Origin: a virus
Length of the DNA: 64,000 nt
Direction: 5' to 3' (one strand)
Virus record (IMG/VR): IMGVR_UViG_3300030098_006058
Coordinates: 25,109-89,108 of that record
Below, in pieces: positions 43,001 through 48,660 of the stretch. Within the stretch, counting starts at the first letter, position 1. Every line of letters starts with the position of its first letter. A model generated the notes under the pieces. The model saw only the letters and a program-made list of their open reading frames with translations. It was not told where the DNA came from and made no database searches. Position numbers and translations under genes: made by a program.

Positions 43001-45204
43001 TAGATCTGATATATGGAAGTGATACTCAAACTGGATTGTATGATATGCTTAAAGAATTAGAAGATTATCAAAAATCACAAGGAAAAAATGTTAATCATTT
43101 TAGAGAATTGTATGATTTCATGTTAGAAAGAGATTCTAAAGGAGAACTAACAGGAGGTATCGTACAAAAAACTACAAAAGAATGGAGAGATAAAGTAAAA
43201 GTTCTTATTGAAAATGCTCAGAAGCAAGGTAGAAAACCTACAAAAAGAGAATGGGCAGAATTTTATAATAATAATCCTATTGAAATAAATCCACAATATA
43301 CTTCATTAATGAATCTTAGTGAAAATGATACTAGAAGAAATTTTTATAAATATTGGGTTGATACATATCAAAGTGCACAAAAACAATTACCAGCACATAT
43401 GAGAAAAGCTTGGGGTGGATTTATGTTACCTTCTATAAGAGCAACACATCAAGAGCAATTATTAGAGAAAAAAGGAGGTGTACATAAAAAAGGATTAGCA
43501 GCTGTAAAAGAAGTATTTACTGAACATATGGCAATACATGAAGATGATGTACATTATGGACAACTATTAAATGAAAAAGGAGAACCTTTAGATTTTGTAC
43601 CTATTCATTATAATAGATTAATTGGTACTGAAGAAGATCAATTACATCCTGAAGATGTTACCTATGATTTAGCATCTCAATTAAGAATGTATACTACAAT
43701 GGCTACTAACTTTGCTAAAATGCAAGAAGTATTACCTGAATTAGAAATTATTAAACAGGCTATTAAAACAAGAAGAGTCGTTAAAAATTGGAGTGGAAAA
43801 CCGGTTATAGATCCTGTAACACAGCAACCAGTAACAACGCCAGGTATACAGTCTCATGCTTATAATAGATTAATTGATTACTTTGATATGGTAATTTATG
43901 GAAAGAGAAAAGCTAAAGGAAATGTTAGAGAGATAGCAGGTAAAAAAATCACTTCTGATAAACTATCTGACTCATTCTTAGGATATAATGCATTAAGAGT
44001 ACTTGCACTTAATAAATGGGCGGGTATGGCTAATATAGGAATGGGTACTCTTATGAATTGGATCGAAGGGTTTTCTGCACAATTTGTAACAATAGAAGAT
44101 TTAACAAAAGCAACTGCTACTTATTATGGGGATAGTAAAGGAATAATTGATGATATCCTCCAACGAAGACCGTCGTCTAAAACAGGATTACTAAATGAAG
44201 AATATAATGTTTTACAAAATTTTGATGAATTTGGTAAAAGAATAGATCATAGAAATATTGGTCTTAGAAGTTTACATTTAGGCGCTTCTTTCTTTATGAT
44301 GTCTGCTGGTGAGCATATGATACAATCAAAATTAGCTCAAGCTTTTATGCATAATAAGAAGTTTAAAATTTCAGGTGGTAAAGAAATAAGTTTATATGAT
44401 GCTTATACAGTAAAAAATGGAAGATTAGTATTGAATAAAGAGGTAGCAGAACAATGGAGTGATGAAGATAGAGTTAGATTTTCTGAAAAAATTCAAGCTG
44501 TTTATCAACGTATGCATGGTATATATAATACAGCAGATAAAGCAGCTCTTCAAAAATATGCTATAGGTAGATGGGTTATACAATTCCGTAAATGGATGCG
44601 CCCAGGATGGGTAAGAAGATTTGGAGGTATAGAAAAAATGTTTTATGATAAAGAATCAGAATTTAAAAATCCTGAGTGGAATGAGAGATTTGATTCTTAT
44701 TGGGAAGGAAATTATGTAACTACATTTAAATTTTTAAAACAATTAGCTTCTGAAGCTGTCAAAGGTAAATTCCAAGCTAAACTTAATTGGAAAGATCTTT
44801 CACCGTGGCAAAAAGCTAATTTAAAAAGAGCTTTTGGAGAAGTTAATGCTTTCTCTATTTTAATGTTAGCTAGCTATTTATTAATTCCAGAAGGAGATGA
44901 CAAAGATGATGCTCCATGGAATACAATTTATGTATTAAAACGTGTACAACAAGAGTTAGGATTCTATATGTGGATTCCAAATACTATTGATATTTTAAAA
45001 GCTCCCGCTGCTAGTATAACTACTATAGAAGTATTCTTTAAATTCTTAGAACAATTAGCTGATCCTACTGAACAGTATGAAAGAAAGACAGGAAAATATG
45101 AAAAAGGAGATTATAAAATTGAGAAAAGATTTAAAGACTTATTACCGTTTAAAGAATTGTGGACCAGGGCTGAGGATAAACTTAAATGGTTTGATTTAAA
45201 ATAA
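28069..45204 (+). CDS. Giant virion protein: beta'-like RNA polymerase, PD-(D/E)XK nuclease and accessory domains
   Basis: A single 5,711-aa frame. Visible order: hydrophobic stretches near 190-215 and 478-496; coiled coil ~500-1000; acidic linker 1210-1360; beta-rich part to ~1870; second linker ~1880-1980; a degenerate HExxH site (WEAMR, 2042-2046); a 'TGTKSDK' segment (2728-2733); RNA polymerase core with YRIPTQG (3405-3411) and GQDFDID (Asp3445, 3447, 3449); EEVGH (4272-4276); PD-(D/E)XK nuclease with His4568, Asp4636, Asp4650, Lys4652; long helices ~4700-5100; a C-terminal hydrophobic segment (FSILMLASYLLIP, ~5591-5603). The RxPT...DxDxD arrangement matches cellular beta' (NRAPT...NADFDGD) and crAss-like virion RNA polymerases. 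Expected to be ejected and to transcribe early genes. Where it might be proteolytically cut is unknown; the two linkers are candidates. Confidence 0.8.
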   Translation: MSEKTSALKGIFSNTSTELDPGTNLPKSPTKGPNDPPIAPPKGAKRYNRGGSNSNLWGDGVNSVSDIFKIPSETGKMGTPPTIFPGPSYYDLPDVDFDIYDRGTTLQRRASRQGVGEQILGALNQAVFGEVLGGTIEALGALADFAWGGIGETYGNWMTELGSDIRNFTKEITPIYQMYPGMAWNPSDSGWWAQNAVSVASTLSLLIPARGVQVAGGKLMMGIAKGTKKINKAKKGTKLHNFAKKIENAAHGTKWTRAAGTAVLGGTASRFMENYREAAETGVHSLEKNLKFLSDPENLEEFLNSEEGQIFLEETGITRNDPNIVTKAAQYASGKAASHAFKIDWANWAFDVFQYGLMFSPGLFGKIGTRTGKGSSAATKAQQGFLKAPKKVKSPRFGRLGAAFNWTVKKGKPFAKWAAWSATEGVEEMVNYIGMQEGIRRGDLILGNTGYTNKEYIESDDFLGRLDHYMEQGGFWTSAMWGAIGGGIFTGVAGIRNRNYHKKLAEQKVQEIGERTALITELMQERQRYEAIGDIDGMRKIDQQLAIELALKAAAVGNVDLLLEMINDPMMDEALESGGMKKEDIQAKKKEIIETVELVEKLYNSRMNTLTGDKYSDALGASIVRMEMNISMYQNLIDEINKRIEAGETSDVVLQDGFKIGSNTKNRYDLQRKIQEVNKVLQMFEQIRSGLEKANAEAGTSEKDKQQNSLALEETNKQIEKYKQQLSELEKKSTLAKKDSQDNYDAGVYKQEEDFLKKVQEMDQRGLAEKKALYTNLRDLSWEQLNRLLSGETTLIDKDKKEVGKASVPKTEQEVIEDSLGTGTEQAKQSAQTRAKIQDLRNFIIKNKPSLKALDDFIAQYPTDQEFQRVAALAREAYAQYKNEQDFRDKNDSFRSKLKKVIKKETDEIKDYIDEANKKFLEELDKLTKPKTSMKDVRKGVETEIWYRNWIENGALRTYGIKESQDYLINELFDEFTPVISVVWKGKVGSLFIDPETNEYIFRHGRSGKETIIPVEPETASNKYRNSKGQYTKGATLRHLDMRLLKNSYLNMSIIADGRTIMINGEYYNILDSDPSSAIKYNKKTAEVLGVHLTKWDGTKVFITTPGLKYEIANIIETLEAVKRIQFKNLVQNDFMIIEHEGTEYIVQYENAGMKGLFQDYQELTVRLEDGTPASSDIKKEVLKIANQNLTKAIEQEINNIKVKYNEARTSNNVTPAKNTETTLESTPEQEGKISEDPGKVKQITQSEINSEKIEESSEGKKEELNTKEEKDLANGARNSIEQNSSSITEEENQKNTKEEETQNKEQTKKKLEEVIGLGSQHESNESTTPEDEMNKDQNTLGLISSPTDTDPDNLDAQYPSGFITEMAWINIGTKENPLIVNLLDGNGNLIGNRIGIGTVPYIDKTIEEMSNLEKSLLEAGNARIVKLYHWKPVESNVDGVMTVLTEGSRAIVDESQLKELTNDEGKPLFRIWKTNTVKVSDYISTDVLNSPKFGVGTKIILRVEPNDQFFSSNEPNKVTITLRLASNPSIILTKRQGVFEQDGELYDQVKSMLESGDIKDIEAEVTGKTNGYVINIKRNGKSVESSLNTLEGQFPLILGYAQGDVMRIEGEEYQDIIVPDSPYYESGATYLIIPASNGTYIPVRLNTQKLTDFAAEKVLEIILSEITNPEQKRAQVNKIVNVYSKVTSDKVLALDNYEFKFKYGDFNIGIQYNIEGSGKNAKNNLKNAIEGKPFHFKLYDEFGLQVSKGEFKDGDTIKQKTLRESSELNINENGPIKEAIIEHLKTKYYNIQKNELNSDQKFISPLKDGKVYKNYLEYLSDPELKIITHDIPSGSQTKFFNTKVFFKLTSKPIKATSKKKSAPSFLSSSDKKVINSVETENENISEIPTEYDEVKGKVKKSGRRKYTVTEQTDNSQRNPNIETFDPTKLAGIPKDSTVESSDNLSDNENNIISDKSEERKNNKSDDNFDVQLRQRYETDPASDILSEKEVQWFKDKFGEEGLEIAQRIKYIILKDGRMAYGKYHKGMVTLAQFGKEGTAYWEAMRRIMDLHLTPEEKNDLTLAAINRWNDTDQKQVEINIARGFMEFMLTENDSSLSGILKRFFRNLLYYIKNMLGMKPSIDQMFKDLSNRTYTKYNVKELNELSQVQNVAKLREKKNYTELEVEDITSSINFMLWEHLNNKYGDNWVDILSKPVELAKEYEKIRISWRNKSEERLKDPNLSELNRRIHSNILDITDESVFYTQFEKVGKNRINLENVTDVGFRDLAVEGLIEWGYKFKFKKDFTLDYDSKPEITEAIPNEEEVSTEDIGIEDIEKLEKIYGMNFWHQDQRSTLSKEVKIGLSFIKSRERSNITGSYKFIPFDDIYNYISAALSNVPQKYIESTLRGLQNKTVNGQNVMPSVIRVFDQASDQWKRKFLTHFNKQNILFKTLVIEGGKTKTVFTNRNGIHQQIMNEWIAARGLTNIFTERVGKPDEINIEEVEKIWSKTKPDIFYDQLMPIYQKYIKLLGNQAEQTKGKEEYLKVMTLILEKIGITIPKDVQNGIINDEKMNVKDLHSYMTGTNSVSYMFTNKLLKGLSPYIAENLEGMALGRLAELVAQYRVDKYLSSFIGGNRKPIFSINLNTFGSDRVNLLTDPRTSKQTIDEYLSDSFYNPLPDNNNYMHLILRLLQIPEVRDKFVLSTFDVIQERGEFQAGKTYDELTEAVSWKTRYAMFYNNGLPFAEINTGTKSDKTNFQFVLVPKINYMNRRLGLWTSPHQENAKTFVDTAIDLLYPLALAEYNNIIRTENELFGPTPISPREEIKNVHYKDVPGDRKGNGLRFSMLDILNDSQYEIFTPEGRLRRPSNGLTHEDMNRMQALIKTGIKNFVLREVNKTLDSMSKSGVVNKVKEGHYTNNGLPSETLAGRVGTENNIYDSLVGFAINDLVYKNYLSTIFGPPAFYYKNIVDKMKRGYQDVTPGYNVIVGKNGMKSKFNHVTLRDIYKQRPENVARIKKILTDAGVSNKVADRISQAYASVIKTDGQGYVTLEFYKQILESTGQWSPQHQEYYEKYWVTGKKMPAEARDLLLDPLKTFYFGPRVHTNSLGNTRLRWEQLKHSVVPLLREWTETTKQEGEFTLNNLRQRMEGVGQYKGFTPIDMVDFESGVKVGANGLTEFNRPETWVVEQFETKNLRLPQLIKTKVKDPLDGTQWAKLILENLSVDNNYTIFEKSFNGEELRKLYNDIYAEKIKRSSEKLMKRIGWNSFKQKWENRDELINTPEFAQAQLEFLKKVRAIIEDGLTQRNMSGVYFDALDLREVNDMITKFDFAVPLAFPTFAKTFENLLNSVVKNNVLKQRVHGMSAVQVAEFGSGVGQFTDELQIKRSPSGGIYAEARLSYDIALKLGYQGKVGEIKNIDKNILEVLGYRIPTQGKNSMISLKVIEILPSTMGSIIQVPSELTTMMGQDFDIDKLYLMFPERTKTGTKIEAFSYDTYLSKGRSFDGIGEQSLNNALFDIRKAILESKHTAREILDPLDTTTYEEKIREYERLGIIQKLQNLAANATSTDVFFEMINKDANMLIGLFSLHATGHAMAQEMGLELDDFYSINININGNESLTDLSRIFDYYGGFISTNISEDQNESLDNGTKQQIGRVGINVYNHGVKALLTRAGIPGGIAIDFINQKIIREYLELRQTQPETVSELELAEQLAAKYKVAQEFQEARKGARFFTPTPKSLTEGLSLDLKDRENAIQQIQLLSDFLKYQKVGKDLSKFNKMVSPETLKNTSRMSFFEEWKRIEEYLNSEDSSLRWTKGKTARLEAYEKYGVDAALDLVGHFLPYNTEAFLALKDKISEVLAIRDGILKPDQIDVINSLALYWLFTQRTEDNPLHRALYATNEENAITGEYNSSLISKRLFSKKESLASELLKLKKDYPELRNDILFGLLFPHRDNAIKSLQLIAFNNSSKLSPIVRSRISNRWNEILNLGKKWQGQKLEELSPLDRLQANKDLRLQKFGLQLAAYSIITSGFMMGPNSFIDLLPISYLEGAGFTSFFRKQIRGLQDPGFFGDHAIDQIIRNIFKDKGLVHSVKWSSLQKPSLKGLLSFNKNTYFVRFDSNKGLKQHEDPSTAAKYIKSYHRDTTGKGRGKWRLFRMVGNPQQNGAYYEEISPLGERWKFVELFEGGLKEKSVHPENTTRFNITQENDIRDNTTEGGNPNNVSNFGESMGLFRIAPMFKQSIIKDLDNRLIEWVQKHYGFSIQEYNNLKKRLGIDAVGMADLLNRTLYLSSSRDRLTVPEEVGHVFIASLPENIQREIASLAGQTKLHQEVAKEYANVYQTPLQFQLETAGKLLGMYITQQETGETLKIEEAETPGLLGALKRAWNWLWNNIFKLFNKDIARTELEKNLDELFGPMASKIYMGMNPTEINKDASAENLKTFAELGINKFYNLNKAADNMKSKIINAVNNVQTFVDETGRKVDQRLSNDSVSDLINREKERLERTLGWKKSDFLKELLKESEGIQLPEVNGKFYTMDGIKLHRVSDVIQLYQQPFEEAKFASLIAAKNKREGNEFNTKDRVLKLWEFLRKDVGTGIHTALEAIINNKDPREALTELNLNPISKAAILNNLQELKDWVNKRKAAGSKLHAEVKIGDKIDLIGGTIDVLEQTSNGRIILHDWKTKMLGKFVTLNQKLPAFKEGPLSGLPNTKLNQYRLQLSLYKHIIEQKGLKVDDIQVHGIEVDTQWSENGIFFNNIKFLSDRQTAKSTLKNIKPVKSYIITNIMRDINPRSTANIKKEIDNISKVADILAEARNNILTKIAAHKKTGDKTYRASLESLLTKLDELSERQGIAEFMKQAVRDINLAHKRLLELQEKSAINAKDLIAIRNFVGTYDILDRMLLMLPTLVETDQIKEIENFIAPAIAKRQMIDSLFLELGIPLVASLIMEKTTNPDMTLEKVTKQLTEASRDIGYLERWLDALGDSNDTILANVDKIIKDKRGEVQRFELDLIYGSDTQTGLYDMLKELEDYQKSQGKNVNHFRELYDFMLERDSKGELTGGIVQKTTKEWRDKVKVLIENAQKQGRKPTKREWAEFYNNNPIEINPQYTSLMNLSENDTRRNFYKYWVDTYQSAQKQLPAHMRKAWGGFMLPSIRATHQEQLLEKKGGVHKKGLAAVKEVFTEHMAIHEDDVHYGQLLNEKGEPLDFVPIHYNRLIGTEEDQLHPEDVTYDLASQLRMYTTMATNFAKMQEVLPELEIIKQAIKTRRVVKNWSGKPVIDPVTQQPVTTPGIQSHAYNRLIDYFDMVIYGKRKAKGNVREIAGKKITSDKLSDSFLGYNALRVLALNKWAGMANIGMGTLMNWIEGFSAQFVTIEDLTKATATYYGDSKGIIDDILQRRPSSKTGLLNEEYNVLQNFDEFGKRIDHRNIGLRSLHLGASFFMMSAGEHMIQSKLAQAFMHNKKFKISGGKEISLYDAYTVKNGRLVLNKEVAEQWSDEDRVRFSEKIQAVYQRMHGIYNTADKAALQKYAIGRWVIQFRKWMRPGWVRRFGGIEKMFYDKESEFKNPEWNERFDSYWEGNYVTTFKFLKQLASEAVKGKFQAKLNWKDLSPWQKANLKRAFGEVNAFSILMLASYLLIPEGDDKDDAPWNTIYVLKRVQQELGFYMWIPNTIDILKAPAASITTIEVFFKFLEQLADPTEQYERKTGKYEKGDYKIEKRFKDLLPFKELWTRAEDKLKWFDLK

Positions 45205-45545
45205 TGGAAAAATTTGATCCCTATAATGATGAAGAATTAGATGGGTTTTCAGATGAAGAAAAAGAAGTAATAAGAAGATCATCTATGATTAATACTTATA
45301 GACTCATTGTTAATAATTACGACTTTAGTATTTTTCCTGATACCATGTTTTGGTTACTCACAAATTATAAAGATAAAAATGTTCTAGATATTTTATTAGA
45401 ATATTTCGAATCTACCGAAGAATATGAAATGTGTGCAGATATCTATAAAATACAAAAATCTTTGGACAGAGTAATTGCCAACCGTGCGAAAAAAAGAGAA
45501 GGCTTGATTAAATACTTAATAGAGCCAAATAAAGATGAACAGTAG
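45204..45545 (+). CDS. Small acidic protein, unknown function
   Basis: A 113-aa protein whose ATG overlaps the stop of the giant gene (TAATG), so translation is probably coupled. It is acidic at the N-terminus (DPYNDEELDGFSDEEKEV) and basic at the C-terminus (NRAKKREGLIKYLIEP), helical throughout, with no membrane segment. Last gene of the + strand block, ending 3 nt before the converging replication block. Not recognised; it may be a small virion or regulatory protein. Confidence 0.6.
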   Translation: MEKFDPYNDEELDGFSDEEKEVIRRSSMINTYRLIVNNYDFSIFPDTMFWLLTNYKDKNVLDILLEYFESTEEYEMCADIYKIQKSLDRVIANRAKKREGLIKYLIEPNKDEQ

Positions 45546-45579
45546 ACATCACCGGTATTCTATACCAGCAATATCTACT
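45541..45579. terminator. Hairpin at the convergent gene end
   Basis: An imperfect stem lies across both stop codons: 45541-45549 pairs with 45571-45579 (one mismatch), then a 4x4 internal loop, then 45554-45558 (GGTAT) pairs with 45562-45566 (ATACC). It is the only space between two converging operons, so it may act as a bidirectional terminator. There is no clear T-tract, so the call is tentative. Confidence 0.4.
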
Positions 45580-46139
45580 ATGTTCATCAATTTCTTGAAT
45601 TCGTTTTTATCAAAAATCTCATCATCCTTATTAATAATAGGCCAAACTTCATCATCTGCCGATAATTGAATACCGATTTTATCTTCCCAGTACTCTCTTA
45701 AAGTGCTATCCTTATCCAGGATTAGGGGCATTGGGCTATTTTTAGTCCGATGTCTCATAATACGAATTTTAGCGGGATCAGAAAATTTAGAATATTTACC
45801 CGTTATAAAGTGATTATAATCTCTTTCAAAAGAAGGGGAAATTGTAAATACGAACATAATATAACCATCTACAGCATCATAAGATACTTTAAAATATTTA
45901 TCATTTTCTAATTTTTTTTCCAATTCTCTAAAAGAATTATTATACATCCATTTAAATAACACAAAAACATCGGGGGAACTAAAATCCCAATCATTCATAC
46001 TAGTATCACCAAGATACGCATTTACAATATAGGGTTTTAATTCCATCTTTGAATAACCAATTAATGGCATCAAAAATTCCAATGTCTTCGTGGGGGTAAT
46101 ATTATCCTTTATTTTCTTCAATTCTAGAGATAAACTCAT
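45549..46139 (-). CDS. Conserved-looking protein of the replication block, unknown function
   Basis: A 196-aa protein, last gene of the - strand block. Mixed alpha/beta with aromatic-rich segments (DVFVLFKWMYNNSFRELEKKLEN, DGYIMFVFTISPSFERDYNHFITGKYSKFSD). The motif KIRIMRHRTKNSP is strongly basic and might touch nucleic acid. Its start lies 38 nt inside the PD-(D/E)XK exonuclease gene, implying coupled expression. I think similar proteins occur in crAss-like phages but cannot name a family. Confidence 0.6.
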   Translation of the reverse strand: MSLSLELKKIKDNITPTKTLEFLMPLIGYSKMELKPYIVNAYLGDTSMNDWDFSSPDVFVLFKWMYNNSFRELEKKLENDKYFKVSYDAVDGYIMFVFTISPSFERDYNHFITGKYSKFSDPAKIRIMRHRTKNSPMPLILDKDSTLREYWEDKIGIQLSADDEVWPIINKDDEIFDKNEFKKLMNIVDIAGIEYR

Positions 46140-47109
46140 CTGATAACTTTAAATTAACAACTCCATCATTTTTATAATACTCCATTGGGAAATCCCATTG
46201 GTTATTGTCTACATGCCATTTATATCTATTAACTAATTCATCAAATTGATCTAAACCAATAGATAAATCTGCTAGATCTGGCTTATAGACAACACACTCA
46301 TGTAGGCCAGTGGTCTGCACCACTACAATATAAGAAAGAATATCGTATTCTTTAGTATCAATTCCAAGTTTTTTCAAATAGCTATGTACTGCTAGTCTGT
46401 AAATAGCCATTTGTCTATAATAATTATAAGAGAAATAACTTCTCTCAAAATTATATACAGATTTGGAACTTGTTTTCAAGTCTACGATATAAACTTTCTT
46501 ATTTTCTACATCAAGTATTAAATTGTCAATAATAGATTTTACATCAATTTCTTTATATATCCAAGAAATTTCAAATTCAGGCTTTCTATCCCCCTCACCA
46601 GGGAATATTAAACTGTTTGCTTTCTCATGTTTTAAAATACTACTATGGCAAGCCATTACAGTATTCATATCATCTTGAGATAATACAGTTTTACCTAAAT
46701 TTTCTTTTAGAAATTTGTAATAAGCTTGATTCTCGTCAGAATTAAACTTTTTTAACACGGTTTCTAAGGCCGTTTTAAAACCAGCTTTATCATAACATAA
46801 CTCATGTAATGTTTGATAACCATCTAATTTCATTTCTTTTGGCATATGTTCATTAATCATAGTATCTTCCGCTTCTACATATGATTCAATGAATACACCC
46901 ATCATTCCTCCTACAGGATTAGAATGAGATACTACATATCGATTATTAAATTCGGTAAATTCGAACATATAACAATGTATAGCAGATCCTAAATCAAATG
47001 CTTTACTATCTTTATCTAATTCTCTCCTTTTGTATTTTAAAAAATACTGAGGACTTACACTAAGAGCACTTAACGAAGAGTGACTAATGTGATTTAATAT
47101 ATCATTCAT
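46102..47109 (-). CDS. PD-(D/E)XK (RecB/Cas4-like) exonuclease
   Basis: A 335-aa protein with the full set of RecB-family nuclease features. SHSSLSALSVSPQYF (residues 9-23) and LGSAIH (40-45, His45) are followed by PEFE (Glu180), SIIDNLILD (Asp195), VYIVDLKTS (Asp210 and Lys212, the D-x-K core) and the QxxxY-like YYRQMAIYRLA (Gln233, Tyr237). These residues bind metal and cut DNA; phage members resect ends for recombination. The 8-nt overlap with the upstream RusA-like gene and the nearby Sak4-like ATPase and SSB suggest a recombination role. Confidence 0.85.
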   Translation of the reverse strand: MNDILNHISHSSLSALSVSPQYFLKYKRRELDKDSKAFDLGSAIHCYMFEFTEFNNRYVVSHSNPVGGMMGVFIESYVEAEDTMINEHMPKEMKLDGYQTLHELCYDKAGFKTALETVLKKFNSDENQAYYKFLKENLGKTVLSQDDMNTVMACHSSILKHEKANSLIFPGEGDRKPEFEISWIYKEIDVKSIIDNLILDVENKKVYIVDLKTSSKSVYNFERSYFSYNYYRQMAIYRLAVHSYLKKLGIDTKEYDILSYIVVVQTTGLHECVVYKPDLADLSIGLDQFDELVNRYKWHVDNNQWDFPMEYYKNDGVVNLKLSDEFISRIEENKG

Positions 47110-47587
47110 CTTTTTTATATTTACTTAGTTCGAAAACTAATTTTCTATCCTCAAAGTCCTCTACAGGTACAAATTCAATTTCACCAGAATTAGGAATAAT
47201 TTCACAATTATCATCATCAATCATACCCATTTCTACTAAGGTATCTTGAAAACATTTAATCCATATCCATAAATTGTCTACATCCCATTTTGGAACGTAA
47301 CCATCTTTAGGCTTCCTCCAACTTAAGTTCCCTTTATACATTCTTACATCACCATGATTTATAGCTGTATAAACATATAATTTAACTTTCATAGGCAATA
47401 AATCGTCTAATTCAAGTATATCTGGAATATATTGTTGAATATATGTATGCATTCGTCGAACTACTAAAGCTCGTAAATGATAATTCATACCAGTAAATAA
47501 TTTTTGACCGTTTATTTTAACATATTTCTTTTTAGTTTTTGCTATATGTGTAATAAACTTAGGAATAGTTATTAATACTTTATCCAT
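47102..47587 (-). CDS. RusA-like Holliday junction resolvase
   Basis: A 161-aa protein. The core motif of RusA resolvases is visible: WDVDNLWIWIKCFQDTLVEMG (residues 101-121) with Asp102, Asp104, Asn105 and Asp115, then IDDDN (123-127). In RusA these acidic residues bind the metals that cleave four-way DNA junctions. Length is a little above RusA (~120 aa) because of a longer N-terminus (TIPKFITHIAKTKKKYVKINGQK). Between rIIB-like and exonuclease genes it would act in recombination or in resolving replication intermediates. Confidence 0.7.
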   Translation of the reverse strand: MDKVLITIPKFITHIAKTKKKYVKINGQKLFTGMNYHLRALVVRRMHTYIQQYIPDILELDDLLPMKVKLYVYTAINHGDVRMYKGNLSWRKPKDGYVPKWDVDNLWIWIKCFQDTLVEMGMIDDDNCEIIPNSGEIEFVPVEDFEDRKLVFELSKYKKDE

Positions 47588-47610
47588 GTTTCTTAATTGC
47601 TTTGGGAAAT

Positions 47611-47636
47611 AGGGAGCCCGTTAGGACCCCCTCCCT
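47611..47636 (-). promoter_or_regulatory. Intergenic hairpin between rIIB-like and RusA-like genes
   Basis: AGGGAG (47611-47616) pairs with CTCCCT (47631-47636) around a 14-nt G/C-rich loop in a 56-nt gap. On the - strand it reads as a G-rich hairpin with no long T-tract, so it may limit readthrough, protect mRNA ends, or control the next gene. Its 5' arm resembles that of the larger element at 52160-52262. Confidence 0.4.
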
Positions 47637-47643
47637 GATTAAC

Positions 47644-48660
47644 TTAATTACTTGCAGCTATTTCAACAGCTAAACGATCATTTTGAGCTAATTCAGCTTC
47701 AAGATCATTTATTTGTTTTCTTTTAGCTTCCTCATATGCTTTTAAATCTTCTGTCATCGATTTAGCATTGAATTCACTATAATCAGATTCTAGATATACA
47801 TTCTCGTTCTCACCATTACTAATAGCAATAGGAAAATATTCACAGCATCTCATTTTAGTGTTATTGTAATCTGATGGCACTGCCACCACATTACGAGGAC
47901 TTACTAATACTTCAAGTATCACACCGTCACCATACCCAAAGTCATGAACATATTCCATAGATCCCACGTGTAATCCATGAGAACATGTTTGACCCGGATC
48001 AGGGTCACACTCTTCTCTTGGCATTATAATAGGCTGACCTACTTTAATTACCATTCCATGAGCGCCACTATGATAAGGTGCAAAAGTTAATGATTGAGTA
48101 TATTTCTGCTCTTGTTCGCCAGTGTCTTCATTGTATTCGAACTGAACAATTTCTTCCCCAGTCTTTTTATCATACTTTGACTTAACTTTACAGGCTTTAT
48201 ACGCAAGAAAATACCCTTTGTCTGTTATCGGATGGCCATTATGCTCTAGAAAGCTATATAATTGCTTTCTAACAGCTTTATCCGGATTTAATAACAGATG
48301 CTTCCAGAAATTAATTAAACCTTCTAAAGGAATTCCATCCTCCATCCACTTCATTAATTTCTTTGCTAAAAAGTTTGGTATAGGATCAGTAGTACCTTTA
48401 AGATACATTTTCCTACCACCATCAAATTCAAATCTCCCATCAGTTTGATTTTGAATTCGGTGTCCAGGAGTTAGCAATTCCTGAACCTTGCCAATAATGG
48501 CAGCTCGTTCATTATTATCTCTAGATTTATTATAATTTTCAGCTAATTTAATAACTTTATCAGCTTCAGAGAAGCTTCTAGAAATACTTTTTGGTAGTCC
48601 ATCGATAATGACTTGAACGGTGTCTTTTTCGACTTTACAGACTAAATAACTATTTTTCAT
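47644..48660 (-). CDS. rIIB: rIIB-like protein
   Basis: A 338-aa protein similar in layout to T4 rIIB. The C-terminal conserved part reads CSHGLHVGSMEYVHDFGYGDG (around 220-245), then VILEVLVSPRNVVAVP and KMRCCEYFPIAIS. The N-terminal half has the LTPGHRI, FDGGRKMYLKG and 'PIPNFLAKKLMKWMEDG' segments seen in this family. In T4 rIIA and rIIB act together in blocking prophage-encoded exclusion. The gene overlaps the rIIA-like gene by 11 nt, as expected for a pair, and crAss-like phages commonly carry both. Confidence 0.75.
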   Translation of the reverse strand: MKNSYLVCKVEKDTVQVIIDGLPKSISRSFSEADKVIKLAENYNKSRDNNERAAIIGKVQELLTPGHRIQNQTDGRFEFDGGRKMYLKGTTDPIPNFLAKKLMKWMEDGIPLEGLINFWKHLLLNPDKAVRKQLYSFLEHNGHPITDKGYFLAYKACKVKSKYDKKTGEEIVQFEYNEDTGEQEQKYTQSLTFAPYHSGAHGMVIKVGQPIIMPREECDPDPGQTCSHGLHVGSMEYVHDFGYGDGVILEVLVSPRNVVAVPSDYNNTKMRCCEYFPIAISNGENENVYLESDYSEFNAKSMTEDLKAYEEAKRKQINDLEAELAQNDRLAVEIAASN

